NCBI RefSeq assembly: GCF_029267015.1
Contig: NZ_JARIEA010000081.1
Span: 1 to 64,000, forward strand
Length of the DNA: 64,000 nucleotides
Source of the DNA: Sporosarcina ureae
Lineage (GTDB): Bacteria; Bacillota; Bacilli; Bacillales_A; Planococcaceae
Direction: 5' to 3'
Part shown: one piece after another, positions 34,793 through 43,816 of the stretch
Layout of the letters: every line of letters starts with the position of its first letter
How positions within the stretch are numbered: position 1 is the stretch's first letter
Program-made: the position numbers and the translations under genes
The notes under the pieces: generated by a model
Told to the model about the DNA's origin: nothing
What the model saw: the letters and a program-made list of their open reading frames with translations, nothing else
The model's database searches: none

Positions 34793-35377
34793 ATGAAGCG
34801 AATTGGCATTTTGGGCGGAACTTTCAATCCGCCGCACACCGGACATTTAATGATCGCCAATGAAGTGCGTCATGCACTGCAATTGGACGAAGTATGGCTG
34901 ATGCCTACTGCAGTCCCGCCGCATAAGATTACGACGGGCGATGCAACAGCAGAGCAACGTCTAGAAATGGTGAAGCTCGCGGCAGATGAAGTGGAAGGCT
35001 TGCGTGCATCATCGTATGAAATTGAGCGTGGCGGAGTATCATTTACATACGATACGATGTCCCAATTAGTTTTAGACGAACCCGATGTACACTTTCATTT
35101 CATCATTGGTGGGGATATGATCGATCAGTTGCCGACATGGTATCGAATTGAAGAGTTACTCGATATTATTACGTTTGTCGGTGTCAAGCGCCCAGGTGCT
35201 ACTAACGCCTCTGCAATCCCGGTACAACTGGTGGAAACACCTCAACTTGATTTGTCATCCACATTGATCCGCCAGCGTTTTGCAGAAGGAGGAACCGTTC
35301 AACTATTGGTTCCTCCCGCTGTCGAAGCTTATATTCGAGAGGAGAGATTATATGGATCTTCAACAAGTTCGAAATGA
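34793..35377 (+). CDS. nadD: Nicotinate-nucleotide adenylyltransferase
   Basis: A 194-aa nucleotidyltransferase making deamido-NAD from NaMN and ATP. GGTFNPPHTGHL (8-19) holds the HxGH motif and SSTLIRQRF (about 156-164) is the ISSTxIR motif. It performs the step after NadC, which is encoded elsewhere in this window but not in this operon. Starts behind AAGGAGAA; overlaps yqeK. Confidence 0.95.
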   Translation: MKRIGILGGTFNPPHTGHLMIANEVRHALQLDEVWLMPTAVPPHKITTGDATAEQRLEMVKLAADEVEGLRASSYEIERGGVSFTYDTMSQLVLDEPDVHFHFIIGGDMIDQLPTWYRIEELLDIITFVGVKRPGATNASAIPVQLVETPQLDLSSTLIRQRFAEGGTVQLLVPPAVEAYIREERLYGSSTSSK

Positions 35378-35924
35378 TCTGGAACAACGCTTACCAAAAG
35401 CACGCTATGAACATGTGTTGCGTGTCACGGAAACTGCAAAGAAGTTAGCAGAAGAAGTGGGGGTATCAGTAGAAAAGGCTGAAATTGCGGGCCTATTTCA
35501 TGACTATGCCAAATTTATGGATAAAAATGAGTTACTCGAATTATTAAAGCGTGACGAAGACTACGAGCTCTATGCACAGTATCACTCTGAATTATGGCAT
35601 GCGCCAGTTGGAGCTATGCTCGCGAAAGAGCGTTATGGAGTAGAAGATCACGACATCTTGCAAGCAGTCCGTTTTCATACGACAGGACGTGCTGGGATGA
35701 GCGAGCTAGAGAAAGTAATTTATATTGCAGATTTAATCGAACCGGGAAGAAAGTTTCCGGGGATCGAAGAACTTCGCCAACGTATTGACGGAGAACCGCT
35801 GGAAGATCAAATGACCGAATGTATCCAGCACACATTTAAATTTTTAGTTCAGCGATACGCAGTCATTTTTCCTCATTCATTTGATTGTTATAATGACCAT
35901 GTACGTAGAAGAAAGGAACAGTGA
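35352..35924 (+). CDS. yqeK: YqeK HD-domain hydrolase (diadenosine tetraphosphatase)
   Basis: A 190-aa HD-superfamily protein. The metal site is formed by H20 (RYEHVLRV), H49-D50 (FHDYAK), H82-like (ELWHAPVGA) and D-containing YIADLIEPGR near 122. B. subtilis and staphylococcal YqeK cleave Ap4A symmetrically. The open frame extends into nadD; ATG 35352 follows GAGGAGAG and gives the family length. It overlaps the nadD end by 26 nt. Confidence 0.92.
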   Translation: MDLQQVRNDLEQRLPKARYEHVLRVTETAKKLAEEVGVSVEKAEIAGLFHDYAKFMDKNELLELLKRDEDYELYAQYHSELWHAPVGAMLAKERYGVEDHDILQAVRFHTTGRAGMSELEKVIYIADLIEPGRKFPGIEELRQRIDGEPLEDQMTECIQHTFKFLVQRYAVIFPHSFDCYNDHVRRRKEQ

Positions 35925-35927
35925 AGT

Positions 35928-36272
35928 ATGCCAACATTATTAGAATTAGCTTATGAAGCAGTAGATAGTAAGAAAGCAGAAGATATCGTAGTATTAAACA
36001 TGGAGGGCATTTCACTAATTGCTGATCAATTCATCATTTGTCATGCAAACTCTGAAAGACAAGTACAAGCAATCGCACGTGAAGTAGCAGATGCAGCTTC
36101 AAAAGAAGGCTATCCAGTGAAGCGTTTAGAAGGATTCGACGCAGGTCGTTGGATTTTAGTCGATCTTCTAGATGTAGTCGTTCATGTATTCCACAGAGAT
36201 GAACGTGGATTCTATAACTTAGAAAAGTTATGGGGAGACGCACAGTTATTAAACGTTGAGGATGAAGTATGA
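35928..36272 (+). CDS. rsfS: Ribosomal silencing factor RsfS
   Basis: A 114-aa protein that binds L14 and blocks subunit joining when nutrients are short. The family segments EDIVVLNMEGISLIADQFIICHANSERQVQAIA and WILVDLLDVVVHVFHRDERGFYNLEKLWGDA are recognisable (here about 18-50 and 76-105). It begins 3 nt after yqeK and overlaps the methyltransferase gene by 4 nt. Confidence 0.94.
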   Translation: MPTLLELAYEAVDSKKAEDIVVLNMEGISLIADQFIICHANSERQVQAIAREVADAASKEGYPVKRLEGFDAGRWILVDLLDVVVHVFHRDERGFYNLEKLWGDAQLLNVEDEV

Positions 36273-37009
36273 GTTCTTCCTATTCAGCGTTCGCATCCAT
36301 TTATGACGAACTAATGAATGATATCCCGTATGACGCCTATGTCGAGTTACTCGATTTGGCGTCTGCTGGCGTTTCAGGGAAAAAAGTATTGGATATTGGT
36401 TGCGGAACTGGCTTGCTTTCCGCCATGCTTGCAAAAAAAGGAGCACATGTCACCGGTATCGATCTTTCCGCTGATATGCTCGAAGTTGCTTCGCGTCGTG
36501 CGGAATCACTTTCTCTTGATATTGCATTAATTGAGCAACCGATGCAGCGACTAGATGTAGAAGGTACATTTGATGCAGCCGTCATATCGATCGATTCCTT
36601 AAACTATGTAATGAAACAGGCAGATGTCTTAGAAACATTCCGCCGCGTATATGGAGCGCTTTCTACAGGTGGCGTGTTGCTATTTGATGTGCACTCGCTA
36701 GAGAAAATGGATGAAATTTTCCTTGAAGGTCCTTTTGTTTTCGATAATCAACGCATTTCATACATTTGGCAAACAGCTCCTGGCGACGAGATTCACTCAA
36801 TTTATTCTGAATTGGCGTTTTTCGTGAGACAGGAAGATGGTTCTTATCAGCGTTTTGACGAAGTACATATGCAGCGAACATTTGCGATACCTGAATATGT
36901 TCAAATGCTTGAAGAAGTTGGATTTCATATTGAGCGTATTTTTGCAGATTGGGAAGATGAAGCGCCTGAAGAAGAAAGTGAAAGAATATTCTTCCAAGTC
37001 CGGAAATAA
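36269..37009 (+). CDS. yqeM: Class I SAM-dependent methyltransferase YqeM
   Basis: A 246-aa methyltransferase. Motif I VLDIGCGTGLLSAML (about 40-54) and ISIDSLNYV near 108 mark the Rossmann fold; the C-terminal half is predicted mixed alpha/beta. The substrate is unknown. It always travels with rsfS and comEA in Bacillales. ATG overlaps the rsfS stop (ATGA). Confidence 0.9.
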   Translation: MSSSYSAFASIYDELMNDIPYDAYVELLDLASAGVSGKKVLDIGCGTGLLSAMLAKKGAHVTGIDLSADMLEVASRRAESLSLDIALIEQPMQRLDVEGTFDAAVISIDSLNYVMKQADVLETFRRVYGALSTGGVLLFDVHSLEKMDEIFLEGPFVFDNQRISYIWQTAPGDEIHSIYSELAFFVRQEDGSYQRFDEVHMQRTFAIPEYVQMLEEVGFHIERIFADWEDEAPEEESERIFFQVRK

Positions 37010-37074
37010 GTCTTCCATAGTATTTCACAATCGGGTATAGTGAAGGGGACTCCATACGGTGCTGAAAGAAAGGA

Positions 37075-37734
37075 TTGTTGATTATCCGTTCATTCTTTAC
37101 CGAAAAATGGCGTACATTGATCATTCCTATTGCAGCGTTCGCTGTACTTTCCACTGTTTGGTTTTTTCCCCGAGAACCGTCGGATCAACTTTCCGAAGAA
37201 CGTGGACAATCCCTATTTGAACCAATTGAAACTACTGAAGAAAATAATGAAGTGGAAGCACCGATCGAGTTAGTGGCTGAAGCGGTCTCTGTTGCTATTC
37301 TTGTAGATGTAAAAGGTGCAGTCAAGCATCCCGGACTCTATTCAATGCAAGAAGGTGATCGCTTGCTTGATGCTGTTGACAAAGCAGGAGGTTACACGGA
37401 GGCAGCTGACACTAGGTTGTTAAATCATGCGCAAAGACTGCAGGATGAATCTGTCGTCTATGTACCGATCGCAGGAGAAGAACCACCGGTATACGAGCAA
37501 CCAGCCGCAACGTCATCTTCTGCGTCTGAGAGTTCCGCTTCGAAAGTAAATATCAATGTAGCGAATGAAAGTGATTTTCAGACGCTTCCTGGCATCGGCC
37601 CAGCAAAAGCTACGGCGATTGTACAATACCGTGAAGAGCATGGAGCTTTTTCGCAATTGGATGGAATTAAAAACGTGTCAGGCATTGGTGACAAGACATT
37701 TGAAAAATTAGAACCACTTATTATTCTTAATTGA
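37075..37734 (+). CDS. comEA: ComEA, DNA receptor for transformation
   Basis: A 219-aa membrane-anchored DNA-binding protein. One transmembrane helix (about 14-30, LIIPIAAFAVLSTVWFF), an extracellular acidic linker, an SLBB domain (about 70-130, ILVDVKGAVKHPGLY), a serine/alanine-rich linker and a C-terminal double HhH (about 155-219, INVANESDFQTLPGIG and ISGIGDKTFEKL-like). It binds incoming DNA at the cell surface. Two adjacent TTG codons (37075, 37078) could start; AAAGGA precedes both closely. Confidence 0.93.
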   Translation: MLIIRSFFTEKWRTLIIPIAAFAVLSTVWFFPREPSDQLSEERGQSLFEPIETTEENNEVEAPIELVAEAVSVAILVDVKGAVKHPGLYSMQEGDRLLDAVDKAGGYTEAADTRLLNHAQRLQDESVVYVPIAGEEPPVYEQPAATSSSASESSASKVNINVANESDFQTLPGIGPAKATAIVQYREEHGAFSQLDGIKNVSGIGDKTFEKLEPLIILN

Positions 37735-37747
37735 TGGAGGCAACCGT

Positions 37748-38311
37748 ATGGAGCGAATTACTTGGGATCAGTTCTTCATGGCGCAAAGTCATTTGCTGGC
37801 GATGCGCAGCACGTGCACACGGCTTTCAGTGGGGTCCATTTTAGTACGTGATCAGCGTATTATTGCTGGCGGCTATAATGGTTCGATTTCGGGTGGAGAC
37901 CATTGTATTGAACATGGCTGTTATGTTGTGGACAATCATTGCGTTCGAACGATACACTCAGAAATGAATGCGTTACTACAATGTGCTAAATACGGCATAC
38001 CAGTCGCAAAGGCAACCATTTATGTCACACACTTCCCGTGTTTACAATGTAGTAAAGCATTGATTCAAGCAGGTATTGAACGCGTTAAATACGCGGAAGA
38101 TTACCGAAACAGCGAGTATGCACTCGAGTTGTTTGCGCAAGCGGGTGTCGAGATTGAAAAAGTGCCGTTTGACGAGCGTTCTATCGACTTCGCCAGTGAA
38201 GAGAAATTTTCATTATTCAACGAGATGTTGACGAAAATGCAAGAACTTGGCGCTGAACCTGAAGAACTAGATGCCCTTTTACAAAGGGTGAATCACTTAT
38301 TTGGCAATTAA
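37748..38311 (+). CDS. comEB: ComEB, dCMP deaminase family
   Basis: A 187-aa zinc deaminase. HSEMNALLQ (about 75-83) holds the zinc histidine and catalytic glutamate; PCLQCSKAL near 96 gives the two zinc cysteines. It would convert dCMP to dUMP; in Bacillus comEB is not required for DNA uptake despite its place in the comE operon. ATG 37748 follows TGGAGGCAA. Confidence 0.93.
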   Translation: MERITWDQFFMAQSHLLAMRSTCTRLSVGSILVRDQRIIAGGYNGSISGGDHCIEHGCYVVDNHCVRTIHSEMNALLQCAKYGIPVAKATIYVTHFPCLQCSKALIQAGIERVKYAEDYRNSEYALELFAQAGVEIEKVPFDERSIDFASEEKFSLFNEMLTKMQELGAEPEELDALLQRVNHLFGN

Positions 38312-38328
38312 TCCGATCGATACGATGG

Positions 38329-40590
38329 ATGTATATAGCGATTCCTGTAGCGATTTCTGCGTTTGCAGCTGAGCTTTCAGGATCGCTTTTATTTTTAAAC
38401 GTTGTATTCCTCATACCATTCTACTTTTTGCGAAAAGATTATCTACATCTAATTATTTGCTCGCTTCTCGCTAGTCTCTCTTTTTTCTATTTCTCCAGTC
38501 ATTCTACAGCGCTTCCTAACGATTCCGTCGTGACATTTCAGTGGAAAGATCAAGTGAAAATCGATGGAGCTAAAGTGAAGGGCTTTGCTACATTACACGA
38601 CGGTACAATTGTCTATATGATGTATACACTAACTTCCGAAGAGGAAAAGAAACGCTTCCAAGCTGCGCGATTATCTACGTTTTTGTTCACAGCTGAAGTG
38701 GAGCCGAAAGAGTTGGAACCGGCAGCCCATGGCTATTCATTCGATATGGCACGCTATTTACGAATGAACGGTGCGGCGGGAATTCTAGAAGCCACACGTA
38801 TCACATCTAGTCAGCCCCTCACAACACTTCGAACGCGACTCTCGCATTACCGCTTTTCTATCAAACAACATATTCACGAGCAGTTTCCGTCTTCACTTGT
38901 CACGGAAGCAGAGGCATTATTGATCGGCGACCGTTCTGGTATGGATCGACTCTTGCAGAAAGAATATCAAACGCTTGGCATAACGCATTTGTTTGCTATT
39001 TCTGGTTTGCATGTCGGATTACTGACCTTTTTTATACGGGCGATCTTCATGCGAGTTGGTTTTCGAAAAGAATGGGTGACGTACGGGTTACTAGTGTTTT
39101 TGCCGATTTACGCATGTGTTGCTGGCGGAGCACCTTCTGTCTGGCGTGCGGCCACTGTCACGATGATTGTATTACTTGCGGTTTCAGGGAATTTGAGATT
39201 GCGCCTAGATGATGCACTGGCTATGAGCGCATTGTTTTTTATCGTGATGCAACCTCATATCGTATTCCAGCCTGGATTTCAGCTATCATATTTAGCTGCA
39301 TTCTCTTTATTGTATTCGTCGGCCATTTTAGGCAAGGCAAAAAATGGATTCGTTGTATCGTTTCTTGTCACGGTTATTACGCAAGTCGCGCTTTATCCTA
39401 TCTTGTTGTATCACTTCTACGAGTTATCGATTTCTTCTTTTATCGCGAATTTGTTCTATGTCCCTTTGTATTCCATAATTATTCTGCCAGCTAATTTACT
39501 ACTGTTAGTTTGTACGTATACAATCCCTCCGCTAGCCAGTTTGCTCTTCTTTATTTATGAACCAGTCAGACAATGGATAGGTAGCATGACTACTTGGTTT
39601 GCTTCATTTCCATACCAAATGTGGACACCGGGACAGCCGGATGGAATAGGGTCAGCGCTTGCGGTTCTTGGGATCCTAGTATTTCTAGTTTCTCTAGAAC
39701 GAAAGAAGTTTATTGCGCTAGGTATCGCTGGCTTATTGTTACCGGCATTCTATCTGGAAATCAAACCGATATTACATCGGGACGTGATCGTTTCTTACGT
39801 CGACGTGGGACAAGGGGACAGCACGATTATCGAGATGCCTTTTAAAAAAGCAGTGTACATGATAGATACTGGTGGTGTCGTTCATTTTGGTGAAGCGAAT
39901 TGGAAAACTCCTGAACAGCCTTTTGAAATTGGACGAAATATCGTCGTACCGTACTTAAAAGCAAGAGGTATCACGAAAATTGACCGATTGATGATTTCTC
40001 ATGCCGATCTTGATCATATGGAAGGTGCGGATGAAGTAATGGAAGAGTTACGGGTGAAGGAAATTCATATACCGCCTGGAAGCGAACAAGAGAAAGCGAT
40101 GGAAGACGTGTTACGACTGGCCAATGAACAAAAAGTTCCAGTGAAACTCGTTAGGGAAGGTTTTTATTGGAATATAGGTGATTATCAGTTTCAATATGTA
40201 GCACCTGAAGAACGTATATATGACGGCAATGACAGTTCACTGGTACTCGTCATGAAGGAGGGTGATCTTCATTTCATCTTTCCTGGAGATTTGGAGAAAG
40301 AAGGAGAACAGCGATTTTTGCAAAGGTATCGTTCTGCAGATTTTCAACGTGTTGTGCTAAAAGCGGGCCATCATGGCAGTAAAACATCGAGTACAGAGCC
40401 TTTTATCAATTTCTTACAGCCGGAGTTGATCATTGTTTCAGCAGGAAGAAATAGTCGCTATGGACATCCACATGCAGAAGTAGTGAGTCGTTTCATTGAG
40501 CATGGCATTCCGTTTTGGTCGACTGCAGAACAAGGGACTATTGAGTTACGTGTAAAGAATGGTGTGTATACGACCACATCTAGTCGCTAA
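38329..40590 (+). CDS. comEC: ComEC, DNA uptake channel
   Basis: A 753-aa polytopic protein: an N-terminal DUF4131 region, the competence transmembrane domain (about 205-480, including HLFAISGLHVGLLTFF near 223 and GGAPSVWRA near 267) and a C-terminal metallo-beta-lactamase domain with SHADLDHMEGADE (about 562-574) and LKAGHHGSKTS near 685. It forms the channel for single-stranded DNA and may degrade the other strand. ATG 38329 lacks a ribosome site; AAAGGGTGA lies at 38284-38292, and the frame is open back through codons with no ATG, GTG or TTG, so a longer form with a rare ATT start (38299) is conceivable. Confidence 0.93.
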   Translation: MYIAIPVAISAFAAELSGSLLFLNVVFLIPFYFLRKDYLHLIICSLLASLSFFYFSSHSTALPNDSVVTFQWKDQVKIDGAKVKGFATLHDGTIVYMMYTLTSEEEKKRFQAARLSTFLFTAEVEPKELEPAAHGYSFDMARYLRMNGAAGILEATRITSSQPLTTLRTRLSHYRFSIKQHIHEQFPSSLVTEAEALLIGDRSGMDRLLQKEYQTLGITHLFAISGLHVGLLTFFIRAIFMRVGFRKEWVTYGLLVFLPIYACVAGGAPSVWRAATVTMIVLLAVSGNLRLRLDDALAMSALFFIVMQPHIVFQPGFQLSYLAAFSLLYSSAILGKAKNGFVVSFLVTVITQVALYPILLYHFYELSISSFIANLFYVPLYSIIILPANLLLLVCTYTIPPLASLLFFIYEPVRQWIGSMTTWFASFPYQMWTPGQPDGIGSALAVLGILVFLVSLERKKFIALGIAGLLLPAFYLEIKPILHRDVIVSYVDVGQGDSTIIEMPFKKAVYMIDTGGVVHFGEANWKTPEQPFEIGRNIVVPYLKARGITKIDRLMISHADLDHMEGADEVMEELRVKEIHIPPGSEQEKAMEDVLRLANEQKVPVKLVREGFYWNIGDYQFQYVAPEERIYDGNDSSLVLVMKEGDLHFIFPGDLEKEGEQRFLQRYRSADFQRVVLKAGHHGSKTSSTEPFINFLQPELIIVSAGRNSRYGHPHAEVVSRFIEHGIPFWSTAEQGTIELRVKNGVYTTTSSR

Positions 40591-40597
40591 AACAAAT

Positions 40598-40632
40598 AGA
40601 CACATCCGCCAATTAGGTGGATGTGTCTACTT
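40598..40632 (+). terminator. Terminator after comEC
   Basis: Perfect 13-bp stem AGACACATCCGCC (40598-40610) / GGTGGATGTGTCT (40616-40628), 5-nt loop. It also lies just beyond the end of the convergent yqzM. Confidence 0.8.
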
Positions 40633-40646
40633 TATAAAACAGTTGA

Positions 40647-40781
40647 TTAGCGAGCGACGATATCGATGATCGTAGCAACAACAAAAATTGCCGAAAAACC
40701 GATAAACGCAACTATAAAGCCGATGCCACTATCAATCGCGTCATTACGTTTGGATTGGACATCATGTTCAAATTCATTCAT
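40647..40781 (-). CDS. yqzM: YqzM family small membrane protein, 44 aa
   Basis: A 44-aa protein reading MNEFEHDVQSKRNDAIDSG followed by one transmembrane helix (about 20-40, GFIVAFIGFSAIFVVATII). This is nearly identical in pattern to B. subtilis YqzM, which occupies the same position between comEC and holA on the opposite strand. ATG 40781 (minus) is preceded by AGGAGGTG. Function is unknown. Confidence 0.9.
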   Translation of the reverse strand: MNEFEHDVQSKRNDAIDSGIGFIVAFIGFSAIFVVATIIDIVAR

Positions 40782-40914
40782 TGCTACACCTCCTAATTCC
40801 ATACTAAGTATAGATGAAAGTGAAAGAAAAATCCATATAAATCGACGCTTTTAGGTGTTGCAATGTATGTTGACACAATTTGTTCATAGAGTAAGTGAAT
40901 TATAAGTTAAAAGA

Positions 40915-40942
40915 GCGGAAACGCTCATGGCCATTTCCGCTT
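40915..40942 (-). terminator. Terminator of the 54-aa gene
   Basis: On the minus strand GCGGAAA (40934-40940) pairs with TTTCCGC (40915-40921), followed by TCTTTTA. Confidence 0.6.
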
Positions 40943-40954
40943 CATCCATTCTAG

Positions 40955-41119
40955 TTAATAGTATCTGTCCTTTTCTGCTGTCTCTCGATGGTTCGGTGTC
41001 ATTGGTTCTTGCTTCGGTGTCAAGTGACCGAGTTCGGCCAATTCCAAAGAGATTTCTTCCTTCTCCTCAGCTTTTGAATTTTTGCGTGGATTTGCTTCTA
41101 GACGCTTAGATTTTTTCAT
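40955..41119 (-). CDS. Hypothetical hydrophilic protein, 54 aa
   Basis: A very charged, Lys/Glu-rich 54-aa protein without hydrophobic segment or cysteines (MKKSKRLEANPRKNSKAEEK at the start, KDRYY at the end). ATG 41119 (minus) is preceded by AAAGGAGG; the longer frame to 41167 is not needed. A terminator follows it. I recognise no family; it is absent from the B. subtilis arrangement as I recall it. Likely mostly disordered. Confidence 0.6.
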   Translation of the reverse strand: MKKSKRLEANPRKNSKAEEKEEISLELAELGHLTPKQEPMTPNHRETAEKDRYY

Positions 41120-41221
41120 CAATAAACCTCCTTTACTTGCTAGTATGGAGAAATAATTGATTTTCATGTATAGTTAGCACAGGTTTTTACATGCAAGTAC
41201 TCGTTAACAGAGGTGAAGAAA

Positions 41222-42229
41222 GTGGTTACAAAAATTTGGAGTCAAATTGAAAAAGGCGATGTGCAACCAGTTTATTTACTGACTGGTACAGAGCAACATT
41301 TATTGGATGAAACGATAAAGAAATTGATTAAGGCAGTGCCTGGCATGACATCATCCGAAGTGAATCGTTTTGATTTGGAAGAGATACCTATCCAGGCGGT
41401 TCTTGAAGTAGCGAATGAATTTCCATTTTTAGTCGATCATAAATTAATCGTCGCAAAAAACTGTTCATTTTTGAAAGCAACCGATAATTCAAAAGAAAAA
41501 CAGAACCATCAATTAGAATTGTTGGAAAAGTGGCTGGAAAATCCATCGCCTACCGCAACGGTAGTATTTGTGGCGCCGTATGAAAAATTAGATGCACGAA
41601 AGAAAATCACGAAGAAAATTAAAAAGCATGCAGTTGTTGTGGAAGCTGTGGCTTTGCAAGGACAAGATTTATCTACGTGGATTATGCAACAAGGGAAAGA
41701 TAAAGGGATTATGTTTGATAAAAAGACAGCTGAATTCCTCATGGAGATGTCAGGAACTGATTTGCTGACACTTTCTACTGAAGTAGACAAGCTAGCGGGT
41801 TATTTGGCATTCAGTGGCACGGTAGACGTCGATATGATCGAACAATTGGTTGCTAGAACGCCCGAGATGGATGTATTCCGCCTGACGGATTCATTCGTTA
41901 ATAACAAACGTGCGGAATCACTCGCTGTCTATCATGATTTATTACGTAATGGCGAAGAGCCGATTATGATGGCGTCACTCATCGCGAGCCAAGTACGTTT
42001 GATGATCCATGTGACAAATCTCCGAAAAAAAGGTTATCAGCAACAACAGATCGCCACAACCCTTCATATCCATCCGTATCGCGTCAAATTGATGATGCAA
42101 CGGAAACTGCCACCTTTACCAGTTTTACTGAAGGCATTGGATGATTTGGCGACGATTGATTTGCAATTGAAGACTACGAGTGGCAATCGCCAGCGTAAAC
42201 TAGAGTTATTTTTAATGAATGGTCTATAA
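41222..42229 (+). CDS. holA: DNA polymerase III delta subunit
   Basis: A 335-aa clamp-loader subunit (YqeN). It begins VTKIWSQIEKGDVQPVYLLTG and carries the delta-type AAA+ fold without Walker motifs, with RKKITKKIKKH near 122 and the C-terminal collar helices (PIMMASLIASQVRLMIHV near 245). It opens the beta clamp. The frame starts at GTG 41213, but that overlaps the ribosome site AGAGGTGA; GTG 41222 is preferred. Convergent with rpsT. Confidence 0.93.
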   Translation: MVTKIWSQIEKGDVQPVYLLTGTEQHLLDETIKKLIKAVPGMTSSEVNRFDLEEIPIQAVLEVANEFPFLVDHKLIVAKNCSFLKATDNSKEKQNHQLELLEKWLENPSPTATVVFVAPYEKLDARKKITKKIKKHAVVVEAVALQGQDLSTWIMQQGKDKGIMFDKKTAEFLMEMSGTDLLTLSTEVDKLAGYLAFSGTVDVDMIEQLVARTPEMDVFRLTDSFVNNKRAESLAVYHDLLRNGEEPIMMASLIASQVRLMIHVTNLRKKGYQQQQIATTLHIHPYRVKLMMQRKLPPLPVLLKALDDLATIDLQLKTTSGNRQRKLELFLMNGL

Positions 42230-42235
42230 AAACGC

Positions 42236-42272
42236 AAAAAAAGACTGCCGTCACGAGGAGGCAGTCTTTTAA
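42236..42272. terminator. Bidirectional terminator between holA and rpsT
   Basis: Perfect 11-bp stem AAAAGACTGCC (42239-42249) / GGCAGTCTTTT (42260-42270), 10-nt loop, A-run and T-run on the two sides. Confidence 0.85.
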
Positions 42273-42279
42273 CATGTCA

Positions 42280-42531
42280 TTATTGAGCTTTTTTAGTTAG
42301 ACGTGATTTTTGACGAGCAGCAGTGTTTTTTGGGATAAGACCTTTACGGGCAGCAGTATCCAATTGTTTCACAGCATTTCTCAAAAGTTCTTCAGCGTTC
42401 TCTTCTTTATTCATAAGAGCCGCATCCGCTTTACGGATTGCAGTACGCATAGAAGCTTTAACGTGCGAGTTTGCTTCGTTAGCAGCAGCACTTTGTTTCA
42501 CGCGTTTGATAGCACCTTTAATGTTTGGCAT
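42280..42531 (-). CDS. rpsT: 30S ribosomal protein S20
   Basis: An 83-aa very basic helical protein (MPNIKGAIKRVKQS start, KGLIPKNTAARQKSRLTKK end) binding 16S rRNA. GGAGGTGA lies five bases before ATG 42531 (minus strand), which excludes the ATG three codons upstream that is buried in that ribosome site. Located opposite between holA and gpr as in Bacillus. Confidence 0.96.
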   Translation of the reverse strand: MPNIKGAIKRVKQSAAANEANSHVKASMRTAIRKADAALMNKEENAEELLRNAVKQLDTAARKGLIPKNTAARQKSRLTKKAQ

Positions 42532-42725
42532 TTCATTCACCTCCAGCTTTCAGGTAAGGCAAGAGTGTTTCCACAATCATCCGGACATCTCTTTACAACA
42601 AGCATAATTTTAACAAAGCTCATGACAGATTGCAAGAAAAAAAGTAAAGTGATTCATCTTTACAGCAATCTATTCCAGAATAATCGCCGATTAATTGCAC
42701 AAACTGGCTAGTAGAGGTGAAAAAA

Positions 42726-43763
42726 ATGAGCGAAATCAACTACTATCGAACGGATTTAATTGATGAAAGTGATGAGTTTGTCAGGCATCAGACGGATCAA
42801 GAAGAAAAGAAATTGAAGGAAATGTCTGGAATACGTGTCGAAGAACAAACAATTGGGCGAATTAAAGCAACTACGGTAAAAGTGACAGCAGAAGGTGAGG
42901 AAGAAATCGGGAAAGCGAAAGGTACATATATTACGCTGACGATTCCGACACTTGCTGTTCACGAAATCGATGAGATTCAAACATTATGTGAACTTGTGGT
43001 CGAAAAAATGGACACCTTAATTAAAGAAAAGATACCGGGAGACGTAAAGAAAGTGTTATATGTCGGTCTCGGTAACCGAGAAATTACGCCTGATGCTGTT
43101 GGGCCCGCTGTAATGGATTATGTGAAAGAAGTGATCCCTGATTATTACGAAGCGGATGAGAGTGGTGTTATGGTTTATGCGCCGGGGGTAACGATTCAGA
43201 CGGGTTTAGAAACTGCTTCATTCGTCAAAGCAATCGTGGATCAAAGTAGGCCGGACCTGTTAGTCGTCGTCGATGCGCTTGCTGCGAGAAGTAGCGCAAG
43301 GCTTTGCCGTACGATTCAGCTGACAGATACGGGTATTCATCCGGGTTCAGGTGTAGGGAACAGCCGCAAAGAGTTATCGGAAAAAAGTCTCGGCATCCCT
43401 GTCATTGCGATAGGCGTGCCAACAGTAGTGGACGGCCCAGTACTCGTGGCGGATGCAATTGACACGATGTTTGGCTATATCGCAACGAAAATTGAAGAAG
43501 ATAATATGCCTTCGTCTAAACTCTCAACGGGTCGTTTTCCTCAACGCATCGCAAAAGAGGCAGATCGCACAGCACTTGGACCTATATTCGGTGATTGGTC
43601 GTCATGGACGCATGAAGAACGAATTAAATTATTTGAAGAAGTATTGACCAATCAGGAGTTGTCGACATTTATATCTCCAAAAGAAATTGATTCGTGGGTA
43701 GCGAACTATGCCACTGCATTGTCTTCTTCATTAATTCGTTGGATTCATAAAGTAAATACGTGA
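42726..43763 (+). CDS. gpr: GPR, spore germination endopeptidase
   Basis: A 345-aa protease that degrades small acid-soluble spore proteins at germination. It matches the GPR family throughout: TDLIDESDEFV near the start (pro-sequence region, whose self-cleavage site resembles SASP sites), VLYVGLGNREITPDAVGP (about 108-125), SVGNSR-like GVGNSRKELS near 217 and IGVPTVVDGP near 233. ATG 42726 follows AGAGGTGA. Normally forespore-expressed from SigG. Confidence 0.95.
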   Translation: MSEINYYRTDLIDESDEFVRHQTDQEEKKLKEMSGIRVEEQTIGRIKATTVKVTAEGEEEIGKAKGTYITLTIPTLAVHEIDEIQTLCELVVEKMDTLIKEKIPGDVKKVLYVGLGNREITPDAVGPAVMDYVKEVIPDYYEADESGVMVYAPGVTIQTGLETASFVKAIVDQSRPDLLVVVDALAARSSARLCRTIQLTDTGIHPGSGVGNSRKELSEKSLGIPVIAIGVPTVVDGPVLVADAIDTMFGYIATKIEEDNMPSSKLSTGRFPQRIAKEADRTALGPIFGDWSSWTHEERIKLFEEVLTNQELSTFISPKEIDSWVANYATALSSSLIRWIHKVNT

Positions 43764-43816
43764 ACTAGTCATTGACCTTTTTTCTTCTGCATATTGTGGA
43801 AGATGGAGGGATTACT

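Noticed and set aside
36663..37154. 163-aa minus-strand frame across the yqeM end
   Set aside because: Overlaps the conserved yqeM and the start of comEA in antisense, with no recognisable domain.
42677..42706. SigG-like boxes (AGAATA, 17 bases, CAAACTG) before gpr
   Set aside because: Expected biologically, but the start point would fall on the ribosome site, and the match is 5 of 6 and 5 of 7; left out of the features.
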